DNA from: Isoptericola halotolerans
Lineage (GTDB): Bacteria > Actinomycetota > Actinomycetes > Actinomycetales > Cellulomonadaceae
Assembly (NCBI RefSeq): GCF_003003075.1
Contig: NZ_PVTX01000005.1
Location: 186,001-250,000 of the forward strand
Length of the DNA stretch: 64,000 bases
Direction of reading: 5' to 3'
A program made the position numbers and the translations under genes. The notes below the pieces were generated by a model. That model searched no databases. It had not been told where the DNA came from and saw only the letters and a program-made list of their open reading frames with translations. This document shows, piece by piece, positions 1-7,407 of this stretch (within the stretch, counting starts at the first letter, position 1; the number at the start of each line of letters is the position of its first letter).

Positions 1-1
1 G

Positions 2-307
2 GACGAGCTCTTCCCGGTCTACCCCGGCATCCGCGAGCAGCTCGCGCCCGCGACCGAGGTGCGGGAGGGCATGGCCCGCAAGAACGCGCTGCTGCAGGCC
101 GGCTACCTCGTCGTCGCGCTGCGTGCGGTCGGTCTGGCTGCCGGGCCGATGGACGGGATGGACTTCGACGGGGTCGACGGCGAGTTCTTCGCCGGGACCG
201 GCTGGAAGTCCTTCATGGTCGTGAACGTCGGCGTCGCCGAGGGCGAGGGGTCCCCGTACCCGCGCAACCCGCGCCTCGCGTTCGACCAGGTCGCCGAGGT
301 CCTCTGA
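2..307 (+). CDS. Nitroreductase family protein, C-terminal part (malonic semialdehyde reductase RutE-like)
   Basis: An open frame runs from base 2 to a TGA at 305-307, giving the last 101 residues of a protein whose start lies left of the window. The stretch QAGYLVVALRAVGLAAGPM is the core signature of the RutE/HadB branch of FMN nitroreductases, which reduce malonic semialdehyde or related enones with NAD(P)H. The closing part, with the GxGWKSFMVVNVG-like strand and the YPRNPRL segment, also fits that branch. It converges on the sulfurtransferase gene with a 27-bp gap. Substrate is inference from family resemblance; the FMN-binding N-terminus cannot be seen. Confidence 0.8.
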   Translation, partial: DELFPVYPGIREQLAPATEVREGMARKNALLQAGYLVVALRAVGLAAGPMDGMDFDGVDGEFFAGTGWKSFMVVNVGVAEGEGSPYPRNPRLAFDQVAEVL

Positions 308-334
308 CCCTCCCCCGCCTGGCCCCTCGGGGGG

Positions 335-1207
335 TCAGGCGGTGGCGACCGGGCGGGCCGGGTCGTTCGACCACTGGGACCACGACCCCGGGTACAGGGC
401 GGCCGTGACACCCACGGAGGCCAGCGCGGCCACCTCGTGCGCCGCCGTCACGCCGGACCCGCAGTAGACGCCCACCGATCGGTCCGCCGTCGCGCCGAGC
501 GTGGCGAACCGTTCCGTGAGCTCCGCCGCCGGGCGGAACGTCCCGTCGTCGGCCAGGTTGCCGGCGGTGGGGGCCGAGACGGCACCCGGGACGTGGCCCG
601 CCCGGGGGTCCACCGGCTCGACCTCGCCGCGGTACCGCTCGGCCGCCCGCGCGTCGAGCAGGACACCGTTCCTCGCGAGCTCCGCCGCCTCGTCGACGTC
701 CAGCACGGGCATCCCGCCGGGGCGCACGACGACGTCGCCGCGCTCGCGCTCGACGGAGCCCGCCTCGAGCGGGTGGCCGGCCCGCACCCAGGCGGCCAGC
801 CCGCCGTCGAGGATCTGCACCTGCCGGTGCCCGAACCAGCGCAGGAGCCACCAGGCTCGCGCGGCGGACGTGCCGCCGACGGCGTCGTACACGACGACGC
901 GCGAGCCCGTCCCGATCCCCCAGCTCCGTGCTGCCTCCTGGAAGGCGGTCGCCGACGGCAACGGGTGGCGTCCCTCGGCCGGCGACGGCGGCGCGGCCAG
1001 ACCGGTCTCGAGGTCGACGAACACCGCACCCGGCAGATGCCCGGCCTCGTACTGCTCGCGGCCGTCGCTCCGGCCGAGCTCCCAGCGCACGTCGAGCAGC
1101 ACCGGCGCGCCTCCGGCCGGGTCCTCCAGCCCTCCGAGCTGGAGGTCCGCCGCCAGCGTGGCGACGTCGACCAGGACCTGCTCGCGCGCCGCGGGCCCTC
1201 CGCTCAC
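335..1207 (-). CDS. Sulfurtransferase, two rhodanese domains (3-mercaptopyruvate type)
   Basis: The 290-aa protein has two rhodanese repeats, an inactive N-terminal one (about 10-140) and a catalytic C-terminal one (about 165-285). The active-site loop reads YCGSGVTAAH with Cys249. CGSGVT is the 3-mercaptopyruvate sulfurtransferase loop, whereas thiosulfate sulfurtransferases usually have CRKGVT. The GTG start at 1207 overlaps the rimI stop as GTGA, so the gene is translationally coupled to the alr-tsaE-tsaB-rimI run. In many actinobacteria tsaD occupies this downstream place. The product probably moves sulfur from mercaptopyruvate to thiol or cyanide acceptors in the cytoplasm. Confidence 0.88.
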   Translation of the reverse strand: MSGGPAAREQVLVDVATLAADLQLGGLEDPAGGAPVLLDVRWELGRSDGREQYEAGHLPGAVFVDLETGLAAPPSPAEGRHPLPSATAFQEAARSWGIGTGSRVVVYDAVGGTSAARAWWLLRWFGHRQVQILDGGLAAWVRAGHPLEAGSVERERGDVVVRPGGMPVLDVDEAAELARNGVLLDARAAERYRGEVEPVDPRAGHVPGAVSAPTAGNLADDGTFRPAAELTERFATLGATADRSVGVYCGSGVTAAHEVAALASVGVTAALYPGSWSQWSNDPARPVATA

Positions 1208-1734
1208 GCGGCGTCCCCGGGCGCCGTCGAACCCGTCTGCGACTGCGCCAGGTTCATCCGCATCGTGAAGGCGTCCTTGTCCTCGGGCTGGTAGTAGCGC
1301 TTGCGCACCCCGAGGCGCTCGAACCCGAACTGCTCGTACAGGGCGATCGCGTGGGCGTTGTCCACCGCGACCTCCAGGAACAGCGCCCGGGCGCGCAGCT
1401 CGCGGGACCGGTCGACCAGCGCCTGCAGCAGCAGCCGCCCCACCCCGCGGCTCTGGTACCTCCGCGCGGTGCCGAGGGTCATCACCTGCGCCACCTCGCC
1501 GTCGAACCACAGGCCCGCGTACCCGATCACGGGTCGCCGCCCGAGTCCGTAGCGCTCCGCGGCGTCGGCGGGCTCGGCCACGACGTACCACCGGCCGAGG
1601 CCCGCGAGCTCGTCGGCGAGCATCCCGTACGTCCACGCGCCCGCCCCGAAGAGCTCGCGCTCCAGCTCGAGAACGCGGTCGAAGTCGGCGCTCTCCAGGG
1701 GTCGCAGCCGGACCTCCAGCGCGTTCTGGGTCAT
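1204..1734 (-). CDS. rimI: Ribosomal-protein-alanine N-acetyltransferase
   Basis: This is a 176-aa GNAT enzyme of the RimI type, which acetylates the N-terminal alanine of ribosomal protein S18. The acetyl-CoA-binding motif A appears as YQSRGVGRLLLQALV, followed by LEVAVDNAHAIALYEQFGFERLGVRKRYY, a form characteristic of RimI (quoted here as successive segments LEVAVDNAHAIALYEQFGF and ERLGVRKRYY). The ATG at 1734 overlaps the tsaB stop by four bases (ATGA), and its own stop overlaps the next gene. Position after tsaB is the standard actinobacterial arrangement and supports the name. Confidence 0.92.
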   Translation of the reverse strand: MTQNALEVRLRPLESADFDRVLELERELFGAGAWTYGMLADELAGLGRWYVVAEPADAAERYGLGRRPVIGYAGLWFDGEVAQVMTLGTARRYQSRGVGRLLLQALVDRSRELRARALFLEVAVDNAHAIALYEQFGFERLGVRKRYYQPEDKDAFTMRMNLAQSQTGSTAPGDAA

Positions 1735-2471
1735 GCCGCGCCTCCGGCGGCGGACTGCACCCGCTTGGCCCCGGCCGGCTCCTGCACGTCGGGGCGGCGC
1801 AGGTACAGCGGCTCGGTCGGCAGGTCCGCGCCGGCCGCGCGCCGGGCGAGCGCGACCCGCGCCAGCACCGTCGCGTCCGGGACCAGCGGGGCGTCGTCGG
1901 CGGGCGGCAGGTCCTCGGGGTAGAGCGCTGCGCCCTCGCCGACGACGGCGAGCCGCGCGCCTGCTTCGGCAGGGACGTCGAGCTGTGCCGCGGCCACCTC
2001 GGCCGCCTTCTGCACCTCCGGTCCGTGGAGCGTCTCCAGGACGGGCACCCCGTGCGGTCCCTCGTGCGCGACGACGCGGTAGCGCGCCCAGTAGACCTCC
2101 TTGCGGCGGGCGTCGGTCGCGGCGAGGACCTCGTCCCCCGGCCGCAGGCCGAGGTCCGCGACCGTCTGCACCGCCAGGGCGTCGATGCTGGGCACGCCGA
2201 GGACGTCGATGCCGAGGCTGAGCGCCAGCGTGCGGGCCGTCACCAGCCCGACGCGCAGCCCGGTGAAGGGAGCCGGTCCGGTCCCGCCGACGACGGCGGT
2301 CAGGTCCGTGCGTTCGAGGCCGGCCTCGGCCAGGACCTCGGCGATCAGGGGTGCGAGCGACTCGGCGTGCCGGCGGCGCTCGGTGGACGTGCGCGCGGCG
2401 AGGCGTGCGCCGTCGTCGTCCACGAGTGCGACGGCCACGGCCGCGGAGGTGTCGAGAGCGAGAACTGCCAC
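1731..2471 (-). CDS. tsaB: tRNA N6-threonylcarbamoyladenosine biosynthesis protein TsaB
   Basis: TsaB (YeaZ) is the TsaD-like pseudo-enzyme that scaffolds the TsaB-TsaD-TsaE complex making t6A37 in ANN-decoding tRNAs. The 246-aa product begins MAVLALDTSAAVAVALVDDD, the ASKHA-fold phosphate-1 strand of this family, and has the GTGPAPFTGLRVGLVTARTL helix that contacts TsaD. Length is normal. It is followed by rimI with a four-base overlap and preceded by tsaE with a 33-bp gap that contains a copy of a repeated motif (2491-2520). Confidence 0.93.
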   Translation of the reverse strand: MAVLALDTSAAVAVALVDDDGARLAARTSTERRRHAESLAPLIAEVLAEAGLERTDLTAVVGGTGPAPFTGLRVGLVTARTLALSLGIDVLGVPSIDALAVQTVADLGLRPGDEVLAATDARRKEVYWARYRVVAHEGPHGVPVLETLHGPEVQKAAEVAAAQLDVPAEAGARLAVVGEGAALYPEDLPPADDAPLVPDATVLARVALARRAAGADLPTEPLYLRRPDVQEPAGAKRVQSAAGGAA

Positions 2472-2490
2472 GCCCCCAGCCTACTGACGG

Positions 2491-2520
2491 CCGAGGTAGT
2501 ACCGCTACGGCCGAGGTAGC
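2491..2520. repeat. Copy A of a dispersed intergenic motif (two CCGAGGTAG units)
   Basis: Two copies of CCGAGGTAG(T/C) start 20 bases apart, joined by ACCGCTACGG. The same arrangement recurs at 7371-7400 with four differences in 30 bases. On the minus strand the motif supplies the final codons and stop of tsaE (CCT CGG CCG TAG, ending at 2505). Confidence 0.6.
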
Positions 2521-3068
2521 AGCGCGGAGCGCACCACCGCGGCGAGGTCGACGCCCTCCCACCGCGCGCCGATCCCGCGCAGCACCGCGTGCCGTGTGCC
2601 GGCCTCCGCGTCCACCTCGAGGTCGTCGCCCACACCACCCCGGGGGCGCTCGAGGTCGATCTCGAGCCGCTCGTCGGTGAGCGCCTCCGCCAGCCCGCGG
2701 CCCCACTCCACCACGGTCACCGACTCGTCGAGCGACGAGTCGAGATCGAGCGCGTCGAGCTCCGACAGGTCGCCGAGCCGGTAGGCGTCCACGTGCACCA
2801 GGGCAGGCCCCGGGGCTCCGTCGGAGCCCGTCGACCCCGGCAGCGGCGGGTGCTCGCGCGCCACGATGAACGTCGGGGAGGCCACCTGCCCCCGCACCCC
2901 CAGCGCGGCACCGAGCCCCTGGGTCAGCGTGGTCTTGCCCGCACCGAGGTCACCGGTGAGGATCACCAGGTCCCCGGCCCGCAGCACCCCGGCCAGCGCC
3001 GCGCCGAGCGCCCGCGTGGTCGCGGCGTCCGGGAGGTCGGTCTCGGTCTGCACGACGACGTCGCTCAC
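2505..3068 (-). CDS. tsaE: tRNA threonylcarbamoyladenosine biosynthesis ATPase TsaE
   Basis: TsaE is the P-loop ATPase that drives turnover of the TsaB-TsaD complex in t6A synthesis. The 187-aa protein has the Walker A motif GDLGAGKTTLTQG near residue 40, the switch-like SPTFIV strand, HVDAYRL and the VVEWGRG signature. The GTG start at 3068 overlaps the alr stop as GTGA. A loop of about 12 residues rich in Gly, Ser and Pro (SGSTGSDGAPGP region) lies between SPTFIV and HVDAYRL and is longer than in E. coli. The C-terminus is encoded by a dispersed repeat. Confidence 0.93.
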   Translation of the reverse strand: MSDVVVQTETDLPDAATTRALGAALAGVLRAGDLVILTGDLGAGKTTLTQGLGAALGVRGQVASPTFIVAREHPPLPGSTGSDGAPGPALVHVDAYRLGDLSELDALDLDSSLDESVTVVEWGRGLAEALTDERLEIDLERPRGGVGDDLEVDAEAGTRHAVLRGIGARWEGVDLAAVVRSALLPRP

Positions 3069-4279
3069 TGGTGCACATCTCCTTCTGACACGTAGACCCT
3101 CGGCACGCGCGCACCGAGGCGGGTGACGATCTCGTAGCTGATGGTGCCGGCGGCGTCGGCCCAGTCCTGGGCGTTGGGGACGTCGGCGCCGTGCGCGACG
3201 CCGTCGGACGAGCCGAACAGGGTGACCACGTCCCCGGCACGTTCCGCGGCGTCCGGCCCGAGGTCCAGGACGAGCTGGTCCATGCACACGCGGCCCGCCA
3301 CGCGGAGCACGCGAGCGCCCGGCCCCTGCCCGACGGCGACAGGTCCGCCCGGACCGGCCGAGCCGCCCGAGGCATGGCGCGGCACGCCGTCGCCGTAGCC
3401 GACCGGCACGAGCCCGACGGTGGTGTCCTGCGACGTGGTGTACAGGTGCCCGTAGGAGACGCCCTCCCCCGCCGCGACCTGCTTGACGTTCGCCAGGCGG
3501 GACCGGAACGTCATCGCGGGCCGGAGCCCGTGGTCGCCCGGCACGCCGAGCGCAGGGCTGGGTGCGAACCCGTACACCGCGATGCCGGGCCGCACGAGGT
3601 CGTAGTGAAGCTCGGGGAGGGTGAGCGTCGCGGCGGAGTTCGCCAGGTGGCGCACCTCGGGTCGCAGACCCGCGTCGCCCGTCACGGCCAGCGCCGCGTC
3701 GAAGGCGGTCGCCTGCCGCGCGATCGAGGGATGTCCCGGCTCGTCGGCGCACGCCAGGTGGGAGAAGACCCCGACGACGCTCAGCTCGCCGGAGGCCTCC
3801 AGGGCCGCGGCGCGCCGCGCCACCTCCGGCAGGTCGCCGGCGGCCACGCCGCCCCGGGACAGCCCCGTGTCCACCTTGAGGTGCACGCGTGCCGCCCGGC
3901 CCGCCGCCCGGGCGCCGGCGGCCACCTCGTCGAGCGCCCACGGCGCCGCCACGGTGACGTCGACGTCCGCGCGGACCAGGTCGGCGAACGGCGCACCCGG
4001 GGTCAGCAGCCACACCAGGACGCGCACGTCGGCACCCGAGAGCCCGGCACGCAGCGCCAACGCCTCGGCGGCCGTGGCGACGCCGAGCCAGGTGGCCCCG
4101 CCCGCGAGCGCCGCCCGCGCCGCGGGCAGCATCCCGTGCCCGTACCCGTCGGCCTTGACGACCGCCATGACGTCCGACGACGGCGCGTGGCCCCGCAGGG
4201 CGCGCAGGTTGTCGCTGATCGCGTCGAGGTCGACGACCGCCTGTGCCGGCGTGCCGTCGTCGAGGGGCGGGAGGTTCAC
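3065..4279 (-). CDS. alr: Alanine racemase
   Basis: The 404-aa PLP enzyme interconverts L- and D-alanine for peptidoglycan. The Schiff-base lysine is Lys42 in AVVKADGYGHG, and the opposing catalytic tyrosine is Tyr276 in EGVSYGHLYTT. The substrate-carboxylate loop reads RVCMDQLVLDLG. The chosen GTG at 4279 gives the family N-terminus (AVVDLDAISDNLRALR follows) and lies 13 bp after the upstream pseudouridine synthase stop. The stop overlaps tsaE. The alr-tsaE-tsaB-rimI order is conserved in actinobacteria. Confidence 0.95.
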   Translation of the reverse strand: MNLPPLDDGTPAQAVVDLDAISDNLRALRGHAPSSDVMAVVKADGYGHGMLPAARAALAGGATWLGVATAAEALALRAGLSGADVRVLVWLLTPGAPFADLVRADVDVTVAAPWALDEVAAGARAAGRAARVHLKVDTGLSRGGVAAGDLPEVARRAAALEASGELSVVGVFSHLACADEPGHPSIARQATAFDAALAVTGDAGLRPEVRHLANSAATLTLPELHYDLVRPGIAVYGFAPSPALGVPGDHGLRPAMTFRSRLANVKQVAAGEGVSYGHLYTTSQDTTVGLVPVGYGDGVPRHASGGSAGPGGPVAVGQGPGARVLRVAGRVCMDQLVLDLGPDAAERAGDVVTLFGSSDGVAHGADVPNAQDWADAAGTISYEIVTRLGARVPRVYVSEGDVHQ

Positions 4280-4292
4280 GACGGCGATTCTC

Positions 4293-5348
4293 TCACCACT
4301 CGGACAGCGCCCGCCGGGACGTGAACAGCCGCGGCTCGCCGGTGAGCGGGTCGTCGAAGGCCAGGGACCGTGCCAGGAGCTGCAGCGGGCGCTCCGGGTC
4401 GTCCGGGGCGTCCGGTCGTAGCTCGGGCCAGAACGGGTCGTGCAGCAGCGGCAGGCCGAGCGAGGCCATGTGCAGCCGGAGCTGATGGGACTTGCCGGTG
4501 CGGGGCCGGAGCCGGTACAGCCCCAGGCCTCGCCCGTCGTCGCGGGCCACCAGGTCGATCCACGACTCGGCGTTCGGCTCGCCGGGCACCTCCTCGGCCC
4601 GGACCACCCCGCGGCGCTTGACGATGCATGACCGCACCGTGCGGGGGAAGCCCTGCTCGCCGTCGTGCCCGCCGTCGTGCGCGCCGCCGTCGGCCGGCGG
4701 GAGCGGCGCGACCGCCTCGTAGACCTTCTCCGCCCGGCGTTCCTGGAAGACGAGCTGGTAGGGGCCGCGCACCGCGGGACGCACGGTGAGGACGAGCACG
4801 CCGGCCGTGGGGCGGTCGAGGCGGTGCGCCGGGACGAGGTCGGGCAGGTCGAGCGAGCGGCGCAGGTGGGTGAGCACCGTGCGGGTGACCCAGCGTCCGC
4901 GGGGCATCGTCGCCACCAGGTGCGGCTTGTCGACCACGAGCAGGTCCTCGTCGCGGTGCAGCACCTCGATCTCGGCCAGACCGGGCGCCTCCGGTTCGCC
5001 CGACGGCGGGTCGCGGTACAGGTAGAGGAAGCCGCGCGGCTCGTAGGGCGTGCTCGGGGTGACGACCGTGCCGCCGCCGGTGACGACCTCGCCGGCCGCC
5101 ACCTTCTCGCGCAGTCGGACGGCGTCGTCGGGGAACCTGGCGAGCAGGTAGTCGAACGCCGTGCGGTGCCGCGCGACCGTGGCGGCGTCGTGCGGCAGGA
5201 CGAGACGCGTCGGGTTGAGCCCGTCCCGCACCGGCAGCGGGGGGACGTGCTTGCGGGGTCCGCGACGCGGCGGCGGGTCGGGGGGCGGCGAGCCGGGAGG
5301 TAGCGAGCCGGGAGGTGGCGAGTCCGGGGGTGGCGGCACGCGGGGCAT
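4293..5348 (-). CDS. RluA-family pseudouridine synthase
   Basis: The 351-aa protein carries the RluA-family catalytic loop HRLDRPTAGVLVL with Asp178 as nucleophile, a preceding EDLLVVDKPHLVAT strand and the RTGKSHQLRLHMASLG motif. Within the family it most resembles the RluA/TruC type that modifies 23S rRNA U746 and tRNA U32; the exact target is not certain. The first 30 residues are proline-rich and come from three 15-bp tandem repeats. An ATG nine codons upstream (5375) is an alternative start. It precedes alr closely and may share its transcript. Confidence 0.88.
   Translation of the reverse strand: MPRVPPPPDSPPPGSLPPGSPPPDPPPRRGPRKHVPPLPVRDGLNPTRLVLPHDAATVARHRTAFDYLLARFPDDAVRLREKVAAGEVVTGGGTVVTPSTPYEPRGFLYLYRDPPSGEPEAPGLAEIEVLHRDEDLLVVDKPHLVATMPRGRWVTRTVLTHLRRSLDLPDLVPAHRLDRPTAGVLVLTVRPAVRGPYQLVFQERRAEKVYEAVAPLPPADGGAHDGGHDGEQGFPRTVRSCIVKRRGVVRAEEVPGEPNAESWIDLVARDDGRGLGLYRLRPRTGKSHQLRLHMASLGLPLLHDPFWPELRPDAPDDPERPLQLLARSLAFDDPLTGEPRLFTSRRALSEW
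5290..5334. repeat. Three tandem 15-bp repeats in the pseudouridine synthase N-terminus
   Basis: Units gagccgggaggtagc, gagccgggaggtggc and gagtccgggggtggc follow each other without gaps. On the minus strand they encode the Pro-Pro-Gly-Ser / Pro-Pro-Asp-Ser run of the N-terminal tail. Being a multiple of three, copy changes would keep the frame. Confidence 0.8.
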
Positions 5349-5429
5349 GCGGCCATTCTCCCGCGCCGTCACCATCCCGTAAGACGTCCGGGGGTCCCGC
5401 GGAGCACCTTGCCGGGCAAGACTGGGTGC

Positions 5430-6044
5430 ATGACGCGCCGACCTCTTCCCGCCGCCCTGGCCCTGGCCACCGCGCTCGCCCTGTCCGGGTGCGCCGCCGA
5501 CGACCCGGCGCCCGCAGCCGGCACCGCGACCGCGGACGAGATGACGAGCGACACCGAGGACATGGCCGACGAGGACATGTCGGAGCAGGACACCATGGCC
5601 GACGAGGACATGTCGGAGCAGGACACCATGGCCGACGAGGCGGTGCCCGCGGTCTACGACTTCGCCGCGACCACCCTCGACGGCGAGGAGTTCGACGGGG
5701 CGTCGCTCGCCGGTTCCCCGGCCGTGCTGTGGTTCTGGGCCCCGTGGTGCCCCACCTGCATCATGCAGATCCCGGCCGTCACCGGCCTCGCCGAGGAGTA
5801 CGGCGACGACGTCGCGGTCGTCGGCGTGGGCGGGCTCGACGACGCCTCGGCCATCAGCGAGATGGCCGAGGAGAACATTGACGGGATCACCCACCTCGTC
5901 GACGACGCCGGGGAGGTCTGGCAGCACTTCGGCATGACCCAGCAGTCGACGTTCGTGGTCCTGGACGCCGACGGCGAGATCGTCGCCGAGGGCGTGCTCA
6001 CCGAGCCCGAGCTCGAGTCCGCCGTCGCCGACCTCGCCGGCTGA
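5430..6044 (+). CDS. TlpA-like thioredoxin-fold lipoprotein
   Basis: The 204-aa protein starts with a basic, hydrophobic signal ending in the lipobox LALSGC, so it should be anchored on the outer face of the membrane. A Met/Asp/Glu-rich linker with two and a half copies of an 11-residue repeat follows. The thioredoxin-like domain (about 75-204) has the redox motif APWCPTC. ATG 5430 is preferred to the TTG at 5409 because it directly precedes the signal peptide. The gene lies four bases before a CcdA-like gene, which probably supplies electrons to its CxxC. Likely role: extracytoplasmic disulfide reduction. Confidence 0.9.
   Translation: MTRRPLPAALALATALALSGCAADDPAPAAGTATADEMTSDTEDMADEDMSEQDTMADEDMSEQDTMADEAVPAVYDFAATTLDGEEFDGASLAGSPAVLWFWAPWCPTCIMQIPAVTGLAEEYGDDVAVVGVGGLDDASAISEMAEENIDGITHLVDDAGEVWQHFGMTQQSTFVVLDADGEIVAEGVLTEPELESAVADLAG
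5562..5640. repeat. Tandem 33-bp repeat (2.4 copies) inside the TlpA-like lipoprotein
   Basis: Positions 5562-5594 and 5595-5627 are identical 33-base units, and 5628-5640 is the start of a third. Each unit encodes MADEDMSEQDT. The array lies in the linker between lipid anchor and thioredoxin domain and keeps the reading frame. Confidence 0.95.
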
Positions 6045-6048
6045 GCCG

Positions 6049-6900
6049 GTGCTCGACGACGGCGCGTTCGCGCTCGCCCTGGGTGCCGGCCTGGTGGCGG
6101 CCGTGAACCCCTGCGGGTTCGCCCTGCTGCCCGCCTACCTGGCCACGCTGGTACGCCCCGACGACGGCCGCGCCTCCGCCGTCGGGCGCGCGCTGCGCTC
6201 GACGGCGGCCCTGACGCTCGGCTTCGTGGCGGTCTTCGGGGTGTTCGGCCTGGTGGTCGCCCCCGTGGCGAGCTCGGTGCAGCGCTGGCTGCCCGCCTTC
6301 ACGCTGGTGCTGGGGGTCGTCCTCGCGGCCGCCGGCGTCTGGGTGATGGCCGGTCGCGAGCTGCCCGGGCTGCGGCTGCTGCGTACCGGCAGCGGCAAGC
6401 CGCTGACGGACCGCTGGTGGTCGGTCGTCGGGTTTGGCGCCTCGTACGCGCTGGCCTCGCTGACGTGCACGATCGCGCCGTTCCTCGCCGTCGTGGTCAC
6501 CGCGTTCCGCGCCGGGTCCGTCGCGCAGGGCGTCGCCCTGTTCGCCACCTATGCCGCCGGGATGGCGCTGCTCGTCGGGACGGCCGCCGTCGTCGTCGCG
6601 ACCGCCGGGGCCGGCGTCGTCGGACGCGCCCGTAGCGCCGGGCCCGTGCTCGCCCGCATCGGCGGGGCGATCCTGCTGGTCGCCGGCCTCTACGTGGCCT
6701 GGTACGGGTTCTGGGAGCTGCGGGTGCTGGCCGGCGGCGCCGGCGCGGACCCGGTCGTCGAGGCCGCGGCGTCGGTCCAGCGCTGGCTCGCCGAGGCCGC
6801 TCAGGGCGTCGGGTGGGTCGGGCTGCTGGTGACCCTGGTCGTCGCCACGGGGCTCGGGGCGTGGTGGCACCGCCGTCGGCGGGCGAAGATGGACGCATGA
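6049..6900 (+). CDS. CcdA/DsbD-like cytochrome c biogenesis transmembrane protein
   Basis: The 283-aa integral membrane protein has about six hydrophobic segments and the two conserved cysteine sites of this family: NPCGFALLPAYL in the first helix and LTCTIAPFL in the fourth. These cysteines carry reducing equivalents from cytoplasmic thioredoxin across the membrane. The GTG start at 6049 lies four bases after the TlpA-like gene, its presumed partner, and the stop overlaps the glutathione peroxidase start as ATGA. Three genes thus form one redox operon. A cytochrome c maturation role is possible but no heme genes are present here. Confidence 0.9.
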   Translation: MLDDGAFALALGAGLVAAVNPCGFALLPAYLATLVRPDDGRASAVGRALRSTAALTLGFVAVFGVFGLVVAPVASSVQRWLPAFTLVLGVVLAAAGVWVMAGRELPGLRLLRTGSGKPLTDRWWSVVGFGASYALASLTCTIAPFLAVVVTAFRAGSVAQGVALFATYAAGMALLVGTAAVVVATAGAGVVGRARSAGPVLARIGGAILLVAGLYVAWYGFWELRVLAGGAGADPVVEAAASVQRWLAEAAQGVGWVGLLVTLVVATGLGAWWHRRRRAKMDA

Positions 6901-7379
6901 GCCTCTACGACATCCCCTTCGACCGCATGGACGGCACGTCCGCCACGCTCGCCGAGCACCGTGACGACGTGGTCATGGTGGTCAACGTCGCCTCGCGCTG
7001 CGGTCTGACGCCCCAGTACGACACCCTCGAGCAGCTGCAGCAGAAGTACGCGGACCGCGGCTTCACCGTCGTCGGGTTCCCGAGCAACCAGTTCCTGCAG
7101 GAGCTGTCGAGCGACGAGAAGATCGCGGAGTTCTGCTCCACCACCTACGGGGTCACCTTCCCGGTGGTGTCGAAGGTCAAGGTCAACGGCAGGAACGCGC
7201 ACCCGCTGTACGCCGAGCTGACCAAGACCCCCGACGCGGGCGGGCACGACGGGCGCATCCGCTGGAACTTCGAGAAGTTCCTCGTGCTGCCCGGCGGCGA
7301 GGTGCGCCGCTACTCCCCCAAGACGGTCCCCGACGCCCCCGAGATCATCGAGGCGATCGAGGCCCACCTGCCGAGGTAG
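6897..7379 (+). CDS. Glutathione peroxidase family peroxidase
   Basis: The 160-aa enzyme has the GPx catalytic residues: Cys35 in VNVASRCGLTPQ, Gln65 in FPSNQF and Trp123 in WNFEKFLV. Actinobacteria generally lack glutathione, so it most likely uses thioredoxin or mycothiol-linked reductants, as other bacterial cysteine GPx enzymes do; this is inference. The start overlaps the CcdA-like gene by four bases. The last codons and stop (CCG AGG TAG) lie in a copy of the dispersed motif at 7371-7400. Confidence 0.92.
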   Translation: MSLYDIPFDRMDGTSATLAEHRDDVVMVVNVASRCGLTPQYDTLEQLQQKYADRGFTVVGFPSNQFLQELSSDEKIAEFCSTTYGVTFPVVSKVKVNGRNAHPLYAELTKTPDAGGHDGRIRWNFEKFLVLPGGEVRRYSPKTVPDAPEIIEAIEAHLPR

Positions 7380-7400
7380 TACCGGCCCGGCCGAGGTAGT
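7371..7400. repeat. Copy B of the dispersed intergenic motif
   Basis: CCGAGGTAGT occurs at 7371 and 7391, joined by ACCGGCCCGG. The layout matches copy A at 2491-2520. Here the gpx stop codon TAG is inside the first unit. The rest fills the 28-bp gap between the convergent gpx and marR genes. Confidence 0.6.
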
Positions 7401-7407
7401 GGGCACG

